A stretch of 58,136 bases of DNA from a bacterium (GCA_029565735.1 JAKQNO010000102.1:1-58136); one strand, 5' to 3'; counted from the first letter of the stretch, positions 34,056-43,889 are shown. Notes: a model not told the origin generated them from the letters alone. Made by a program: numbers and translations.

Positions 34056-34967
34056 TTAACGCAGGTAAACCATATGTTTTTCAACCATATGGTGGGGATA
34101 GTATGACAATTTTGCCTTTCTTAAACCTTCAACACCCACGTCCTGCTCCCTGTTTACAAATTCAAAACCATCCAGCATTTCAGTTACAAAAGTATTATTT
34201 ATGACCTGGTAAATGCCTTTATAATTTGCATTGGCCTTTTCAATATGCACTAAAGCAGTATCCTTATTAAGCCTGCTTGCCACGGTAATCCCCTGAATTT
34301 CCCCGCCTATCCTTAACGCTCCGCCGGTACAGGAAAGGCGGCTGTAATTTTTAAGCACTTCCATAACCCCCGTGCTTTCCTCATTTAACGACAAATCATC
34401 CGGACAGTTTCTTACCTTGCACCAGTGCTCCTGAAAAATTATGCACTCTTCTATATTTGCGCCGGTAATTTTCTCAAAACTGAAAGAATTTGCCTCTTTA
34501 AACTTTTTTATCAGGTTTCTTTTTCCGTCATATTTTCTGCCTTCAAGGCGCGCAAGGTCATCCCTTAAATAGACATAATCAAACTGGTCCCTTAACGGCT
34601 CCTTTATGAATTCTTCCGAATCCACGCCAAACTTTTCAAATTCTTCCGGAACAAGGGCGTAAAGCCCGCATTTAATACTTTTATCCCTGAAGTAACCAAG
34701 CACTTTCTTTATTACAGACGGCACTCCTTCGCTGCCCAAAGGCAGGTGCATAAAATACGCATCCCCTGATTTTCCCGATATTATAAAACAGTTATCCATA
34801 AATGACAGGCTCAATTGCCTGCTGTCCTTCCACATAAAAATTTCAGTAAAATTATGTTCAGATACCTCCGGCTGCCTTTTTTCAAGCGCTTGTTCAATAA
34901 TTTCCCTGTGTTCTATTGACAGGGGCACTGTTTCGGGAAATACCGGTATTTTATTCTGTGACATCAT
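34056..34967 (-). CDS. DUF2156 protein (phosphatidylglycerol lysyltransferase C-terminal-like)
   Basis: 303 residues, soluble. Two GNAT-like halves. Recognisable DUF2156 features are SEHNFTEIFMWKDS near residue 40, YVYLRDDLARLEGRKYDGKR near 150 and AKLSYYPHHMVEKHMVYL at the end. The family resembles the catalytic domain of MprF, which uses aminoacyl-tRNA to modify lipids, but without the MprF membrane part the acceptor is unknown. It is divergent from aroQ and separated by about 55 bp from the ABC genes on the same strand. Confidence 0.88.
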   Translation of the reverse strand: MMSQNKIPVFPETVPLSIEHREIIEQALEKRQPEVSEHNFTEIFMWKDSRQLSLSFMDNCFIISGKSGDAYFMHLPLGSEGVPSVIKKVLGYFRDKSIKCGLYALVPEEFEKFGVDSEEFIKEPLRDQFDYVYLRDDLARLEGRKYDGKRNLIKKFKEANSFSFEKITGANIEECIIFQEHWCKVRNCPDDLSLNEESTGVMEVLKNYSRLSCTGGALRIGGEIQGITVASRLNKDTALVHIEKANANYKGIYQVINNTFVTEMLDGFEFVNREQDVGVEGLRKAKLSYYPHHMVEKHMVYLR

Positions 34968-35032
34968 TTTGATAATCTGCCTTTCCTATAATATAAGTTC
35001 AAAATACCGTGTAATTATATCAAATTTTGATA

Positions 35033-35060
35033 TTGAATTCACTCAAACTTTTGATATACT
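35033..35060 (+). promoter_or_regulatory. sigma-70 promoter of the aroQ operon
   Basis: TTGAAT (35033-35038), 16-bp spacer, TATACT (35055-35060). The leader to the ATG at 35117 is about 50 nt. Confidence 0.7.
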
Positions 35061-35116
35061 GTAAAAAATCCCGCATTTTGCTTTATAAAACGGCAGCGGG
35101 TAAAAAGGGAGCACAA

Positions 35117-35551
35117 ATGAAAAAAATTCTTGTAATACACGGGCCTAACCTTAACCTTCTGGGACAGAGAGAGCCTGATGTTTACGGCAATGTAAAACTG
35201 TCGGACATAAATGATAATCTTTCCAGAATTGCAGCGGAAACCGGAATAGAGCTTAAAATAGTCCAGAGCAACCATGAAGGCGAAATTGTTGACGCCATAC
35301 ACCAGGCCATAAACTGGGCGCAGTGCATAATAATAAATCCGGCCGCCTACACGCACACTTCAGTGGCCATAAGGGACGCCCTTGCATCAGTTTCCATACC
35401 GGCAATTGAAGTTCATCTTTCCAATATTTATAAAAGAGAGGACTTCAGGCAGAAATCATTTGTGGCGCAGGTGGTAGCGGGCCAGATCAGCGGATTCGGC
35501 GCTGAAAGCTACTACCTTGCCCTTGAAGCGGCCTCCAAGCTTATACAATGA
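35117..35551 (+). CDS. aroQ: type II 3-dehydroquinate dehydratase
   Basis: 144 residues from [20 protein letters not shown]. Third step of the shikimate pathway; forms dodecamers. The N-terminal loop with the catalytic Tyr (YGN), [17 protein letters not shown] and [17 protein letters not shown] are diagnostic. The ORF is open for 30 codons upstream, but AAAGGGAG lies right before this ATG and the promoter lies inside the extension. Its stop overlaps the next gene's start (ATGA), a surprising pairing with an envelope polymerase. Confidence 0.95.
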   Translation: MKKILVIHGPNLNLLGQREPDVYGNVKLSDINDNLSRIAAETGIELKIVQSNHEGEIVDAIHQAINWAQCIIINPAAYTHTSVAIRDALASVSIPAIEVHLSNIYKREDFRQKSFVAQVVAGQISGFGAESYYLALEAASKLIQ

Positions 35552-38500
35552 ACGAAAGGATAATACGCTATACCGATGCCGCAATACTGTCGCTGATTGC
35601 AGCCGTTCTTGTCCTTTCCGTAATATTCCCGGCTTACCTTTTTCCCGAAGCCGCCATTTTTTATAAAACAGGGATTGTGCTTTGTTCATTTATCTACATT
35701 ATGGCGTCCAAATTTTTCAGGACATCTCAGGAACCGCTTGAAACGCCCATAGACGGCGCCGTTTTTATACTTTTCATCTGGCTTTGGATATCCGTCCCGT
35801 TATCGCAAAACCACGCGTTATCCTTAAATGCCGTGGTATCCTTCTGCACCTTTCTTTTGTTTTATTACCTGATGTATGTTTATTCCCGAAGGTATTTCAA
35901 ATACGTGACCGCGTTTTTATTTGTTGTGGCCGGGGTGGCCTGCCTTTACGGTTTGTACCAGTATTTCTTCAGCTTCGGTGAGGACTTAAAAAACCTTTCC
36001 GCGGCGGCTCCGGGATTTGAAGCAATAAAATCAAGGCTGGAAAGCGGAAGAATATTTTCATTTTTCATCTATCCCAATACTTTTGCCGGATATCTTATTC
36101 TGCTGATACCGCCGGCATTCGGCTTTGTCAGGACAGAAAGAAAATACCGTTTTGTATTTTTAGTTATTTCCCTGCTTATGCTTGTCTGCCTTGCCCTTAC
36201 GCAGTCCGCGGGAGCCATGATATCGCTTTTTGCAGCCCTTGCCGTATCTTTCTTTTTCAGGGACCCTCACCTTAAGGGTTACAGGACGCTTGCCGGTGTT
36301 TTTCTTGCTTTATGCGCGGCCGCGCTGATTTTTATCCTGTATTCAAGGGGCTTTGACAGCATTAATTCAAGCCTTTCAGGCAAATTTGAAAGTTTTACAT
36401 ACATGCTGTCGCTGATAAAAGACAGGTTTGTTTTCGGATACGGGCCGGGAATGTTTGAATCGGTTTACAATCACCTTCGCCCCGAGAATATTTCATATCT
36501 GAAGTTCGCGCACAGCGCCCCGCTTCAGATGGCGATAGAAACAGGCGTTATAGGGCTTTCCGTTTTTCTTTATATTATTTTCAGGGCTTACCGCTCAATC
36601 ATTAAAAACTTTTATTTTTTACGCACGCCCAAAACCAAAACCCACGTGCTTGCTTTCCTTACGGGTATCACGGCTTCACTTATACATAACCTTGCGGATT
36701 TTGACATATATAACCTTGAAATCACCCTTCTTTTTACCGCAATGTGCGCGGCGCTTATGAGCCAGATAAAAATAGGCCATCTTGAACTGCGCAAATTTAA
36801 AATGTCATATCTGCTGGGCATAAATCCCGGGCTAAGGCGCGATATCATTTTTGCATTCATAATCGCAATCATTGTCCTGTGCGGAATAACCGGTTTAAAG
36901 CACCCTTACGCTTATTCCGCGGCGGGAATACTGGTGGCGGGCGGTTTTGGGCTCTGGATAATAAGCAAGGAAGATTTTAAAATTACCGGCCTGGAAATAC
37001 CCGCCGGCGTGCTTGTAATCCTTTCGCTCTTTTCAATTCTGTACACGCCGGACATACAGTCAGGGATAAATTCGCTTAAAATAATACTCTCAGCCGTTAC
37101 AATATTTTATCTGTGTTCCCAGTTCCTGCGCAGGTCAGATTACAGGATAATACTGTCAAACATTCTTGTATGGACAGGAATCTGCCTTGGCGCGGCCGCG
37201 TGGGGCCAGTTGATTTACTCCGTCATCTCCGGAAAACAGGCTGTCATGAACGGTTTTTTTCCGAATCAGAACCTTTTGGCCGGATACCTGATAATTTCCT
37301 TTTCACTGCTTTTAAGCAGGCTGCTGTTGGAGAAAAAAATCAACAATCTTCCCTTTAAAGTCGCGGGGCTTGCGTTTATCTTAATTACCGTGGCGGCGCT
37401 GCGCTCAAAAGGCGGCATGCTTTCAATGCTTTTCATTTTCTTCGCCACCTGGCTGTATTACTATTTCAGCCGCGAAAACGTCAAGGACACGCCGGCAAGG
37501 GAATCTTTTAAGGCAAAACTGCTTGGCATTACGGCCGTTGTGCTTATTCTGGCTTCATTCACCGGAATTTCACCGTCCGGCAATAAGATAATATCCGTCA
37601 AAGAGGACCCTTTCTATTTTAACAGGCTTGGCATTTTTGCTTCCGCGGCCGGTATGGCCATTGACCGTCCCCTGCTGGGATACGGAATAGGAAGTTTTGG
37701 CAGCGTGTTTCCTGCGTATAACTTCCCCATTGAAGCCCCTGCCCGCTACCAGATGCAGGCGGATTTCGCGCATAACGAATATCTTCAGGCCGCGGCGGAG
37801 CTGGGTATTCCGGGATTTGTAGCGCTTTTAGTGCTTTTATTCTTTATTTTCCGGAACATTCCCAAGAACAGGGAGCACAAAAAGAACTGGGCGGCGGAAA
37901 CCGGCGCGTACTTTGCGTTATGCGGGATAGCCCTGCATTCCATGGTGGATTTTAACCTGCACCTTCCGGGTATATTTTTTACCGCTGCCGCTCTTGCTTC
38001 AATCGCGGTGCCTGAAAAAGGCTCCATAAGCACCCTTTCCAAAGAGGCGCTTGTATTTACAAAGGTTCACTATTTTCCGGCCCTGATTCTTACCGCGGTT
38101 ATCTTCAGCATGGCGATAAGGCCCGCGGTTTCTTATTACGCAAAACATAAGTGGCAGAAGACAGCGGGTATCTCGCTTCTTGACATGGCAATTCTTACGG
38201 AACCCTTCAACGCCGATACGCTTTACCAAAAAGGCATATACGAAGAAAAAACCGGAAATTTTAAAGCAGCCCTGTCCTGTTTTGAAAAAGCCTCTGTTTA
38301 TTCCAAATACCACACCCTTTCACTGCTGCACGCGGCGCGTACCGGCGCAAAACTTAACAAACCGGAGCTTGCCGAAGAATATTACCGCCTTGCTTTAAAA
38401 TCAAATCCTTACAGGGCTTTCACTTTATTTGAATATTCAGGTTTTCTGATTGATAAAACCGGCGGTTATGACGCGGCAGAAACCATGCTTAAAACAGCTT

Positions 38501-38817
38501 TGGAATATGAACCAAACTACGCGTCAGCAAGGCACAACCTTGCCCTTATTTACAGGGCAAAAGGAAAGCCGGAAGACGCCTTAAAGGAATTAAATCAGGT
38601 GGAATTTACCCTTAACAGCGTCATACCGCGCACCGACTATGAAACCGAACTGTTAAACTTTCCGGATATTCATGTGCTTTATTTTAACAAAGCGCTTATT
38701 TTAAACCAGCTTGGAAAAAAAGACGAGGCCTGTGATTATTTAAAGGAAGCGGTTCACCTTAACAACAACCCCGAATTCATAAAGAAAGTGCCTTTAATAT
38801 GCGGAAAGGCAAGATAA
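35548..38817 (+). CDS. tandem double O-antigen ligase/polymerase-like membrane protein with TPR tail
   Basis: 1089 residues. Two complete Wzy_C/O-antigen-ligase modules follow each other in one chain. Module 1 (about 1-410): [13 protein letters not shown] (173-185), [11 protein letters not shown] (296-306), [17 protein letters not shown] (320-336), [10 protein letters not shown] (380-389). Module 2 (about 430-825) repeats them in the same order: [13 protein letters not shown] (571-583), [10 protein letters not shown] (711-720), [17 protein letters not shown] (740-756), [10 protein letters not shown] (797-806). Residues about 885-1089 are TPR repeats. Single modules normally have about 400-450 residues and 10-12 helices. 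Likely joins glycan units on the periplasmic side. ATG overlaps the aroQ stop; the YfhO-like gene follows without a gap. Confidence 0.88.
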   Translation: MNERIIRYTDAAILSLIAAVLVLSVIFPAYLFPEAAIFYKTGIVLCSFIYIMASKFFRTSQEPLETPIDGAVFILFIWLWISVPLSQNHALSLNAVVSFCTFLLFYYLMYVYSRRYFKYVTAFLFVVAGVACLYGLYQYFFSFGEDLKNLSAAAPGFEAIKSRLESGRIFSFFIYPNTFAGYLILLIPPAFGFVRTERKYRFVFLVISLLMLVCLALTQSAGAMISLFAALAVSFFFRDPHLKGYRTLAGVFLALCAAALIFILYSRGFDSINSSLSGKFESFTYMLSLIKDRFVFGYGPGMFESVYNHLRPENISYLKFAHSAPLQMAIETGVIGLSVFLYIIFRAYRSIIKNFYFLRTPKTKTHVLAFLTGITASLIHNLADFDIYNLEITLLFTAMCAALMSQIKIGHLELRKFKMSYLLGINPGLRRDIIFAFIIAIIVLCGITGLKHPYAYSAAGILVAGGFGLWIISKEDFKITGLEIPAGVLVILSLFSILYTPDIQSGINSLKIILSAVTIFYLCSQFLRRSDYRIILSNILVWTGICLGAAAWGQLIYSVISGKQAVMNGFFPNQNLLAGYLIISFSLLLSRLLLEKKINNLPFKVAGLAFILITVAALRSKGGMLSMLFIFFATWLYYYFSRENVKDTPARESFKAKLLGITAVVLILASFTGISPSGNKIISVKEDPFYFNRLGIFASAAGMAIDRPLLGYGIGSFGSVFPAYNFPIEAPARYQMQADFAHNEYLQAAAELGIPGFVALLVLLFFIFRNIPKNREHKKNWAAETGAYFALCGIALHSMVDFNLHLPGIFFTAAALASIAVPEKGSISTLSKEALVFTKVHYFPALILTAVIFSMAIRPAVSYYAKHKWQKTAGISLLDMAILTEPFNADTLYQKGIYEEKTGNFKAALSCFEKASVYSKYHTLSLLHAARTGAKLNKPELAEEYYRLALKSNPYRAFTLFEYSGFLIDKTGGYDAAETMLKTALEYEPNYASARHNLALIYRAKGKPEDALKELNQVEFTLNSVIPRTDYETELLNFPDIHVLYFNKALILNQLGKKDEACDYLKEAVHLNNNPEFIKKVPLICGKAR

Positions 38818-41031
38818 ATGCGAAAACAAACCGTTATACCTGACAATTTACTGCCGTTTATAATGATTGCCGGCGCTGTCACCCTTTATTTTTCATCCAT
38901 CCTTTTTACGAATAATACTTTCTTTGTCGGGGACCTTTACACCCAGTTTTATCCGTGGAAGGATTTCGCGAAAAACTCCCTGCAGTCAGGAACCGTCCCT
39001 TTCTGGAATCCGTATGTTTTTTCCGGAGTGCCTTTTATAGCCGATGTTCAAAAAGGAATATTATATCCCCCGGGAATAGTTTTCCTGCTTTTTGATTTTC
39101 CGGCTGCCTTAAAAATATACCTGATGCTTCACTTTATTTTAGCCGGCTTCTCGGTTTATGTGCTTGCAAAATCCCTGGGCTGCGATCCGGCTCCGGCTTT
39201 CGCGGCTTCGCTTATTTTTATTTTTAACTCCTTCTTTGCATCCAAAGTCAACAATCTGGCCGCCCTTGGTTCCGCGGCCTTTTTGCCCGCAATTCTTTAC
39301 ACTTTTAAACTTTTTATTGACAGAAAAAAAGCGACTTTTTTTATTTTAGGCTGCGCCCTTTTGTCGCTGTCTTTCCTTGCCGGGCACTTCAGGACTTTTA
39401 TAAACAGCCTTTTTTTCTGCCTGCTTTTTTCAGCGTTCTACATTTCATTTTTCGGAGCCGGGTTCAGAATTTCACGGATGATAAAACTTCTTATAGCTTC
39501 CGCGGCGGCGCTTATCATAACGCTCGGGCTGACAATGCCGCAGTCCGGCCTGTTTGCCGAGCTGCTTTTTAATTCCGCTATATCCATAGTTTCCGACTAC
39601 GTTTCATTTAATGTAAATTCCATGGATTTTCTTAACTTTTTCAGCCTGACAGCGCCTCCTGACGCCGGCTACGCATCACTTTCGGGATGGAACGATTATT
39701 CAAAAGGTATCAATGTATTTTTTTCCGCCACCTTTATCTTTCTGTTTATCGCGTCTTTATTCAGGAAAAAAAACAGCCTTTATTACTTCTCTCTTGTTAT
39801 ATTCATCCTTGCTTTGCTGATAGCCCTTGGGAAAAATACGCCCGTGCATTCTTTTTTCCTGAAATTTCTGCCCTTCCTGGCAGAACCAAAATTTCCGGGT
39901 ACAGCGCTTTCCCTTTTAATACTTCCGGCATCTTTCATCGCAGCCTGTTCAATGGCATCCTTATCCGGCCCTTCAGATGGCAGAATACCCGAAAAGTCAT
40001 TGCTTCTTTGGCTTCTGTACGCGATGCTTCCCGTTCCCGCGCTTATTGCGTTTTTTAACAAAAACCTGTCTTCTGTTTTCGGGCTTGACAATGAAACACT
40101 TATAGCGCTGATAAAAGGCACCTCCTTTTTCATACTCATGTACGTTTTGAATTATGTATTATATCTTTTAAAAGAAAAACAACATATCAAACCCGCTTTT
40201 TATCAAGCCATTATTATCGCGCTTATCTTTTCCGAACTTTACACTTTCATGGCTCGGACCAATCCCACCGCGGAACAGAATGCTGTTTACGGGAAAAATA
40301 ACACCCCGGAAACCGCACAGTTGATGCGGACGTCATCCTATAAGTTCGGGCACATCGGGCTTCCGGAAAAAGGATCCGTTTACCTTCTTGATTACATAAC
40401 AAGGTCAGAACGCAATTTTTTCCTTTCAATACCTTCGTGCTCAGGCATGTCATACGGTTTGTTTGACGCTTTTGGCCATAACGATTTAAAACTTTTAAAT
40501 TATTCCAGATTCACAAGCAGGATGAATACGCCCGAAGGATACAACAGGGATATAATAAACCTGCTTAACCTTAAATATATTATTTCAGGAAGCAGCCTTG
40601 ACAAATATTTGTATGAAGAATTATTTGACAAGTATTCGGTTAAAATCTATAAAAACGAAGCCGCTTATCCGCTTTTTTTCATGTCAGAGAATATCCGTAT
40701 TCCAAAAATGCTTATATCACAGGTTTCATGGACCAGAAAAAACGAATATGAATTCGGCAATCTGCGCGTTAATATTTCAAACGAACAGCAGGGATGGCTT
40801 ATTTTCTGCAACAGTTTTTACCCCGGCTGGACGGCATATGTCGACAATATGTCGGAAAAAATACAGCAGTGTTTTGGCTTATATATGGGTGTAAGCCTGC
40901 CTCCCGGCACCCACGAAATTATTTTTAATTATACCCCCGAGAATTACATCTATTACAAAATTATTTTTGCCCTGGCATTTATATTTTTCCTTGTGCTTGG
41001 CGCGGTTAAGCTTATATCCCTGAAAAAATAA
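38818..41031 (+). CDS. YfhO-family multi-spanning membrane protein
   Basis: 737 residues with about 12 or more membrane segments and a C-terminal soluble region. The first loop (GDLYTQFYPWKDFAKNSLQ, PFWNPYVFSGVPF) is characteristic of YfhO/GT-C-like proteins, which are linked to glycosylation of lipoteichoic acids or other envelope glycans from lipid-linked sugars. The C-terminal part (GWLIFCNSFYPGWTAYVDN) is the family's conserved periplasmic domain. Starts directly after the ligase-like gene (TAAATG), so the two probably build or decorate the same surface glycan. Confidence 0.88.
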   Translation: MRKQTVIPDNLLPFIMIAGAVTLYFSSILFTNNTFFVGDLYTQFYPWKDFAKNSLQSGTVPFWNPYVFSGVPFIADVQKGILYPPGIVFLLFDFPAALKIYLMLHFILAGFSVYVLAKSLGCDPAPAFAASLIFIFNSFFASKVNNLAALGSAAFLPAILYTFKLFIDRKKATFFILGCALLSLSFLAGHFRTFINSLFFCLLFSAFYISFFGAGFRISRMIKLLIASAAALIITLGLTMPQSGLFAELLFNSAISIVSDYVSFNVNSMDFLNFFSLTAPPDAGYASLSGWNDYSKGINVFFSATFIFLFIASLFRKKNSLYYFSLVIFILALLIALGKNTPVHSFFLKFLPFLAEPKFPGTALSLLILPASFIAACSMASLSGPSDGRIPEKSLLLWLLYAMLPVPALIAFFNKNLSSVFGLDNETLIALIKGTSFFILMYVLNYVLYLLKEKQHIKPAFYQAIIIALIFSELYTFMARTNPTAEQNAVYGKNNTPETAQLMRTSSYKFGHIGLPEKGSVYLLDYITRSERNFFLSIPSCSGMSYGLFDAFGHNDLKLLNYSRFTSRMNTPEGYNRDIINLLNLKYIISGSSLDKYLYEELFDKYSVKIYKNEAAYPLFFMSENIRIPKMLISQVSWTRKNEYEFGNLRVNISNEQQGWLIFCNSFYPGWTAYVDNMSEKIQQCFGLYMGVSLPPGTHEIIFNYTPENYIYYKIIFALAFIFFLVLGAVKLISLKK

Positions 41032-41100
41032 ATTAACTTTATCCCATAAACTGATATCCAATATCCCATAGATAAAAGACAGGAAAGGCCGGAAGGTCAG

Positions 41101-41166
41101 TTGGAGCGAGCCTGCGAAGCGGAAATCCACGGGATTACGCAAGTTTACGAGCGTGAGTATTAGGGG
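41101..41166 (+). repeat. 66-bp element G, copy 2
   Basis: Same first 28 bases and same length as copy 1 (16505-16570). The stem is changed but kept (TTACGC / GCGTGA instead of TTGCGC / GCGCAA). Here it lacks the 27-bp outer arms and is flanked on both sides by GGCCGGAAG. Confidence 0.8.
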
Positions 41167-41204
41167 AAGGGCCGGAAGTAAAAACAACCATCAAATACAA
41201 AAAC

Positions 41205-41331
41205 GCGCGGGCTAAAGACCCGCGTCTGCCGGATCTAAACCAAATTTCCGGGCAGCCGGGCTGCCCGGCTTCGTTATTTATCTTTCCGCTTATGCTTAAC
41301 TGCCTATAGCTTAATCCGCTATTATTTATGA
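41205..41331. repeat. B copy 6, CCGGGCAGC hairpin and family C copy 2
   Basis: Remainder of the 301-bp gap between the convergent YfhO-like and trxB genes. A B-type palindrome with altered tail (TCTGCCG) at 41205-41231; a perfect 9-bp stem CCGGGCAGC / GCTGCCCGG with CGG loop at 41248-41268; and family C words at 41286-41324 ending in GCTATTATTTATG. Confidence 0.75.
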
Positions 41332-41332
41332 T

Positions 41333-42322
41333 TTAAACATACTCCGTGCCTTCAAGCTTTTCAATATAATGTTCCGCCGAATACGCGGCCGCTGCGCCGT
41401 CTCCCGCCGCTGTAATTGCCTGCCTTAATTTCTTGCTTACACAGTCCCCGCACGCGAAAATGCCCTCAACGCTTGTTTTCATATCCGCGTCAGTTTTTAT
41501 ATAACCCTGCCCGTCCATTTCAAGCGTGCCTTTTAAAAATTCCGTTCCCGGCACCAGCCCGATAAAAACAAAAACGCCTGATACTTTAAGGTCTGATTCG
41601 GCGCCTGTCTTTACGTTTTTAACTTTAACTCCGTCCACTCCTTTGGAACCAAAAATACCGGTTACAACAGAATCATAAATAAAACTTATTTTGGGATTTT
41701 TAAAAGCCCTCTCCTGGATAATCTTAGCGGCCCTTAACCTGTCGCGCCTGTGAATAATATGTACTTTGGACGCGAATTTTGTAAGATAGATGCCCTCTTC
41801 CACGGCTGTATCCCCTCCGCCTACCACCGCGACTTCCAGATTACGGTAAAAAGCGCCGTCACATGTGGCGCAGTTTGAAACTCCGCGCCCTCTGAATTCG
41901 GTTTCCCCGGGTACGCCTATATCCCTGTATCTGGCTCCTGTGGCTGCTATTATTACCTTTGATTCATATACCGCGCCGGAAGCGCAATGAACTTTTTTAA
42001 CGCCTTTTTCAGCGCTTTCTATTTTAAGCACCTCGTCAAAGACCTTTATCAGCCCGAAATTGTCAGCCTGTTTTTCCATTTTTTGAATCAGTTCAGGGCC
42101 TGAAATATTTTCATAACCCGGATAATTCTCAATTTCAGCCGTTAAAAATATCTGGCCTCCGACAGCCATTTTTTCAATCATCATTACTTTAAGGCCTGCC
42201 CTGCAGTTATAAATTGCGGCTGTCAGCCCTGCCGGACCGCCGCCTATAATAATAACATCAGCTTTATTCGGAACGCTTTCACCGGCGGAATTTCCAAGGT
42301 TTATGATGATGCCCGTGTCCAT
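41333..42322 (-). CDS. trxB: thioredoxin reductase
   Basis: 329 residues. FAD motif IIIGGGPAGLTAA (24-36), redox pair C151-C154 (CATCDG), NADP-domain motif VVGGGDTAVEEG, and C-terminal GDCVSKKLRQAITAAGDG. Uses NAD(P)H to reduce thioredoxin; the partner is most likely encoded by the next gene upstream. A 20-residue N-terminal extension precedes the FAD domain; AGGGAGAAG supports the ATG used. Third gene of the ArsR operon, 18 bp after the fusion gene. Confidence 0.93.
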   Translation of the reverse strand: MDTGIIINLGNSAGESVPNKADVIIIGGGPAGLTAAIYNCRAGLKVMMIEKMAVGGQIFLTAEIENYPGYENISGPELIQKMEKQADNFGLIKVFDEVLKIESAEKGVKKVHCASGAVYESKVIIAATGARYRDIGVPGETEFRGRGVSNCATCDGAFYRNLEVAVVGGGDTAVEEGIYLTKFASKVHIIHRRDRLRAAKIIQERAFKNPKISFIYDSVVTGIFGSKGVDGVKVKNVKTGAESDLKVSGVFVFIGLVPGTEFLKGTLEMDGQGYIKTDADMKTSVEGIFACGDCVSKKLRQAITAAGDGAAAAYSAEHYIEKLEGTEYV

Positions 42323-42340
42323 ATTCTTCTCCCTTTATTT

Positions 42341-43405
42341 TTATTTTAAAAGTTCCTGTATCCTGCTTAAAAGCATGGGCTTTGGCTGCACACCCACAAT
42401 ATCGCCCGTTTTAACGCCGTTTTTAAATACCATAACGGTGGGTATTGACCTTATGCCGAATTTTTCCGCTGTCTCATGGTTCTCATCCACATTCAGCTTT
42501 GCAAAGACAATTTTTCCGGCCTCTTCCGCGGCAAGCTGGTCAATTGAAGGGGAAAGCATCCTGCACGGCATACACCATTCCGCCCAGCAGTCAACCACAA
42601 GCGCCGGGTATTTGGCAAGCGCCCTGTCAAAATTACCGTCAGTGACATACACGGTTTCCTTTGGATTGTCCGTAAGCTTTTCTTTTTGTTCCTTAATCTT
42701 TTTTAATTCTTCCTCAAGTGCCGCCGCTTTTTCCGGCGCGCTGTACTTTAACACCTGCATTATCATCATTCTGTCAGGCAGGGCGCCGACCGTTATTGAA
42801 GAAGGATCTGAATTAATCACCTGCTGCGGCACGGAACCGACGTTAAATTTTTCAGAGAGCTGCTGATTTTCCATGGATTCAACGCATTCCGCCGTTATTT
42901 TGCCCTTTGTTTCAACAGCTATCTTTGCCGCAAGAATTACTGATTTGGGGCAATACGGGCAGGTGGGCGTTACAAAAACCTGTATCTTTGCGTCTTTATC
43001 CGCGTTTTTAAGAAGCATTTTATCGTCTTCGGATAATCCCGTCCGCCCTCCTGAAACCATGCACAAAATTTCAATCAGGCTTGTGGCTTCATGCCCAAGC
43101 GGGGCCCCGTTAAAAATAATCCTGTATCCCTTTTTTAATCCGACTGAAATACTGGGAGAGGTGGAAATTCCGTTTGCTTTTGCTTCAGCGGAATCCACGG
43201 ATTTTTCCTCAACTTCAACCTTTGCGTCAATTTCAGACAATTCCTTTAAAAATTTCCTTGTAAAATCCACAAGCTGCTTTTCCTGTTCACTTACGTCCCC
43301 TGCTCTCTGATTGCTGTAAATAATAACGTCCGTCGGGCCCGCAAGCTCCGCGTCAAATTTGGCCTTTATCTCTTTTATAGACTCACCGTCAATAAGCCTG
43401 TCCAT
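42341..43405 (-). CDS. PDO-like (glutaredoxin-fold pair) and thioredoxin fusion protein
   Basis: 354 residues with three thioredoxin folds. Residues 1-120: fold without CxxC (SNQRAG where the site should be). Residues about 140-222: fold with C149-P-Y-C152 and cis-Pro P193 (SVPQQ). These two together are the layout of protein disulfide oxidoreductase (PDO). Residues about 250-354: a classical thioredoxin with WAEWC278-M-P-C281 and SIPTV; Met replaces the usual Gly. A Lys/Glu helix (228-245) links the parts. It should shuttle electrons from the TrxB downstream to substrates, perhaps internally from one site to the other. It starts 2 bp after the arsR stop. Confidence 0.9.
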   Translation of the reverse strand: MDRLIDGESIKEIKAKFDAELAGPTDVIIYSNQRAGDVSEQEKQLVDFTRKFLKELSEIDAKVEVEEKSVDSAEAKANGISTSPSISVGLKKGYRIIFNGAPLGHEATSLIEILCMVSGGRTGLSEDDKMLLKNADKDAKIQVFVTPTCPYCPKSVILAAKIAVETKGKITAECVESMENQQLSEKFNVGSVPQQVINSDPSSITVGALPDRMMIMQVLKYSAPEKAAALEEELKKIKEQKEKLTDNPKETVYVTDGNFDRALAKYPALVVDCWAEWCMPCRMLSPSIDQLAAEEAGKIVFAKLNVDENHETAEKFGIRSIPTVMVFKNGVKTGDIVGVQPKPMLLSRIQELLK

Positions 43406-43406
43406 A

Positions 43407-43730
43407 TTATTTCGCCCCCTTTTTATTTTTTATTTCCGTTGCAGAATCAAGCACTCTCTTTTTTGCAATTTCGCCCGCGGCCTCTATCATTTTAAATACC
43501 TGCGGCGAACTTGCTTTATAACACGTTTTTGTCCCCTTTTTTTCGCAGATTAGCAGGCCGGCTTTTTTTAACGCGTTTAAGTGCCTGGAAGTCTGCGGCT
43601 GGGGTTCTCCGCACAATTTCGCAAGGTTTGTGACACAGCAGTTATTTTCGCTCAGCACGCGTATAATTTTAACCCGTAAAGGGTGCGATAAAGCCTTAAA
43701 CTGTTCCGCCTGCATTTCATACATTGTCAT
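43407..43730 (-). CDS. ArsR-family transcriptional repressor with Cys-rich recognition region
   Basis: 107 residues from MTMYEMQAEQFKALSHPLRV; GGAGG lies six bases upstream, whereas the longer ORF would read through the operator. Winged helix-turn-helix with recognition helix PQPQTSRHLNALKKAGL. C31 and C32 (ENNCCVTNLAKLC40) lie where metal sensors of the ArsR type carry their ELCVCDL site, and C62 and C70 are in the wing region, so metal or thiol-redox sensing is likely. A perfect inverted repeat overlapping the promoter indicates autoregulation of the whole redox operon. Confidence 0.92.
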   Translation of the reverse strand: MTMYEMQAEQFKALSHPLRVKIIRVLSENNCCVTNLAKLCGEPQPQTSRHLNALKKAGLLICEKKGTKTCYKASSPQVFKMIEAAGEIAKKRVLDSATEIKNKKGAK

Positions 43731-43755
43731 AACAAACCTCCGTTTGAGATATATA

Positions 43756-43786
43756 ACAATTATACAGATAACTGTATAATTGTCAA
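43756..43786 (-). promoter_or_regulatory. promoter with embedded perfect ArsR operator
   Basis: TTGACA (43781-43786), 16-bp spacer, TATAAT (43759-43764) on the minus strand. Perfect inverted repeat: arms ACAATTATACAG and CTGTATAATTGT (43756-43767 and 43772-43783) with a 4-bp centre. It covers the -10, the spacer and half of the -35 box. Confidence 0.85.
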
Positions 43787-43832
43787 GCCGACTTATTAAA
43801 CCAAACATTTTTGTATTATTACCTATAAACCA

Positions 43833-43860
43833 TTGAACTTTTTTTCCTATAGTATATAAT
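43833..43860 (+). promoter_or_regulatory. sigma-70 promoter of def-fmt
   Basis: TTGAAC (43833-43838), 16-bp spacer, TATAAT (43855-43860), about 30 bp before the ATG of def. Confidence 0.75.
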
Positions 43861-43889
43861 TATTACATAAAATTAAAGGAAGGTTTCAG

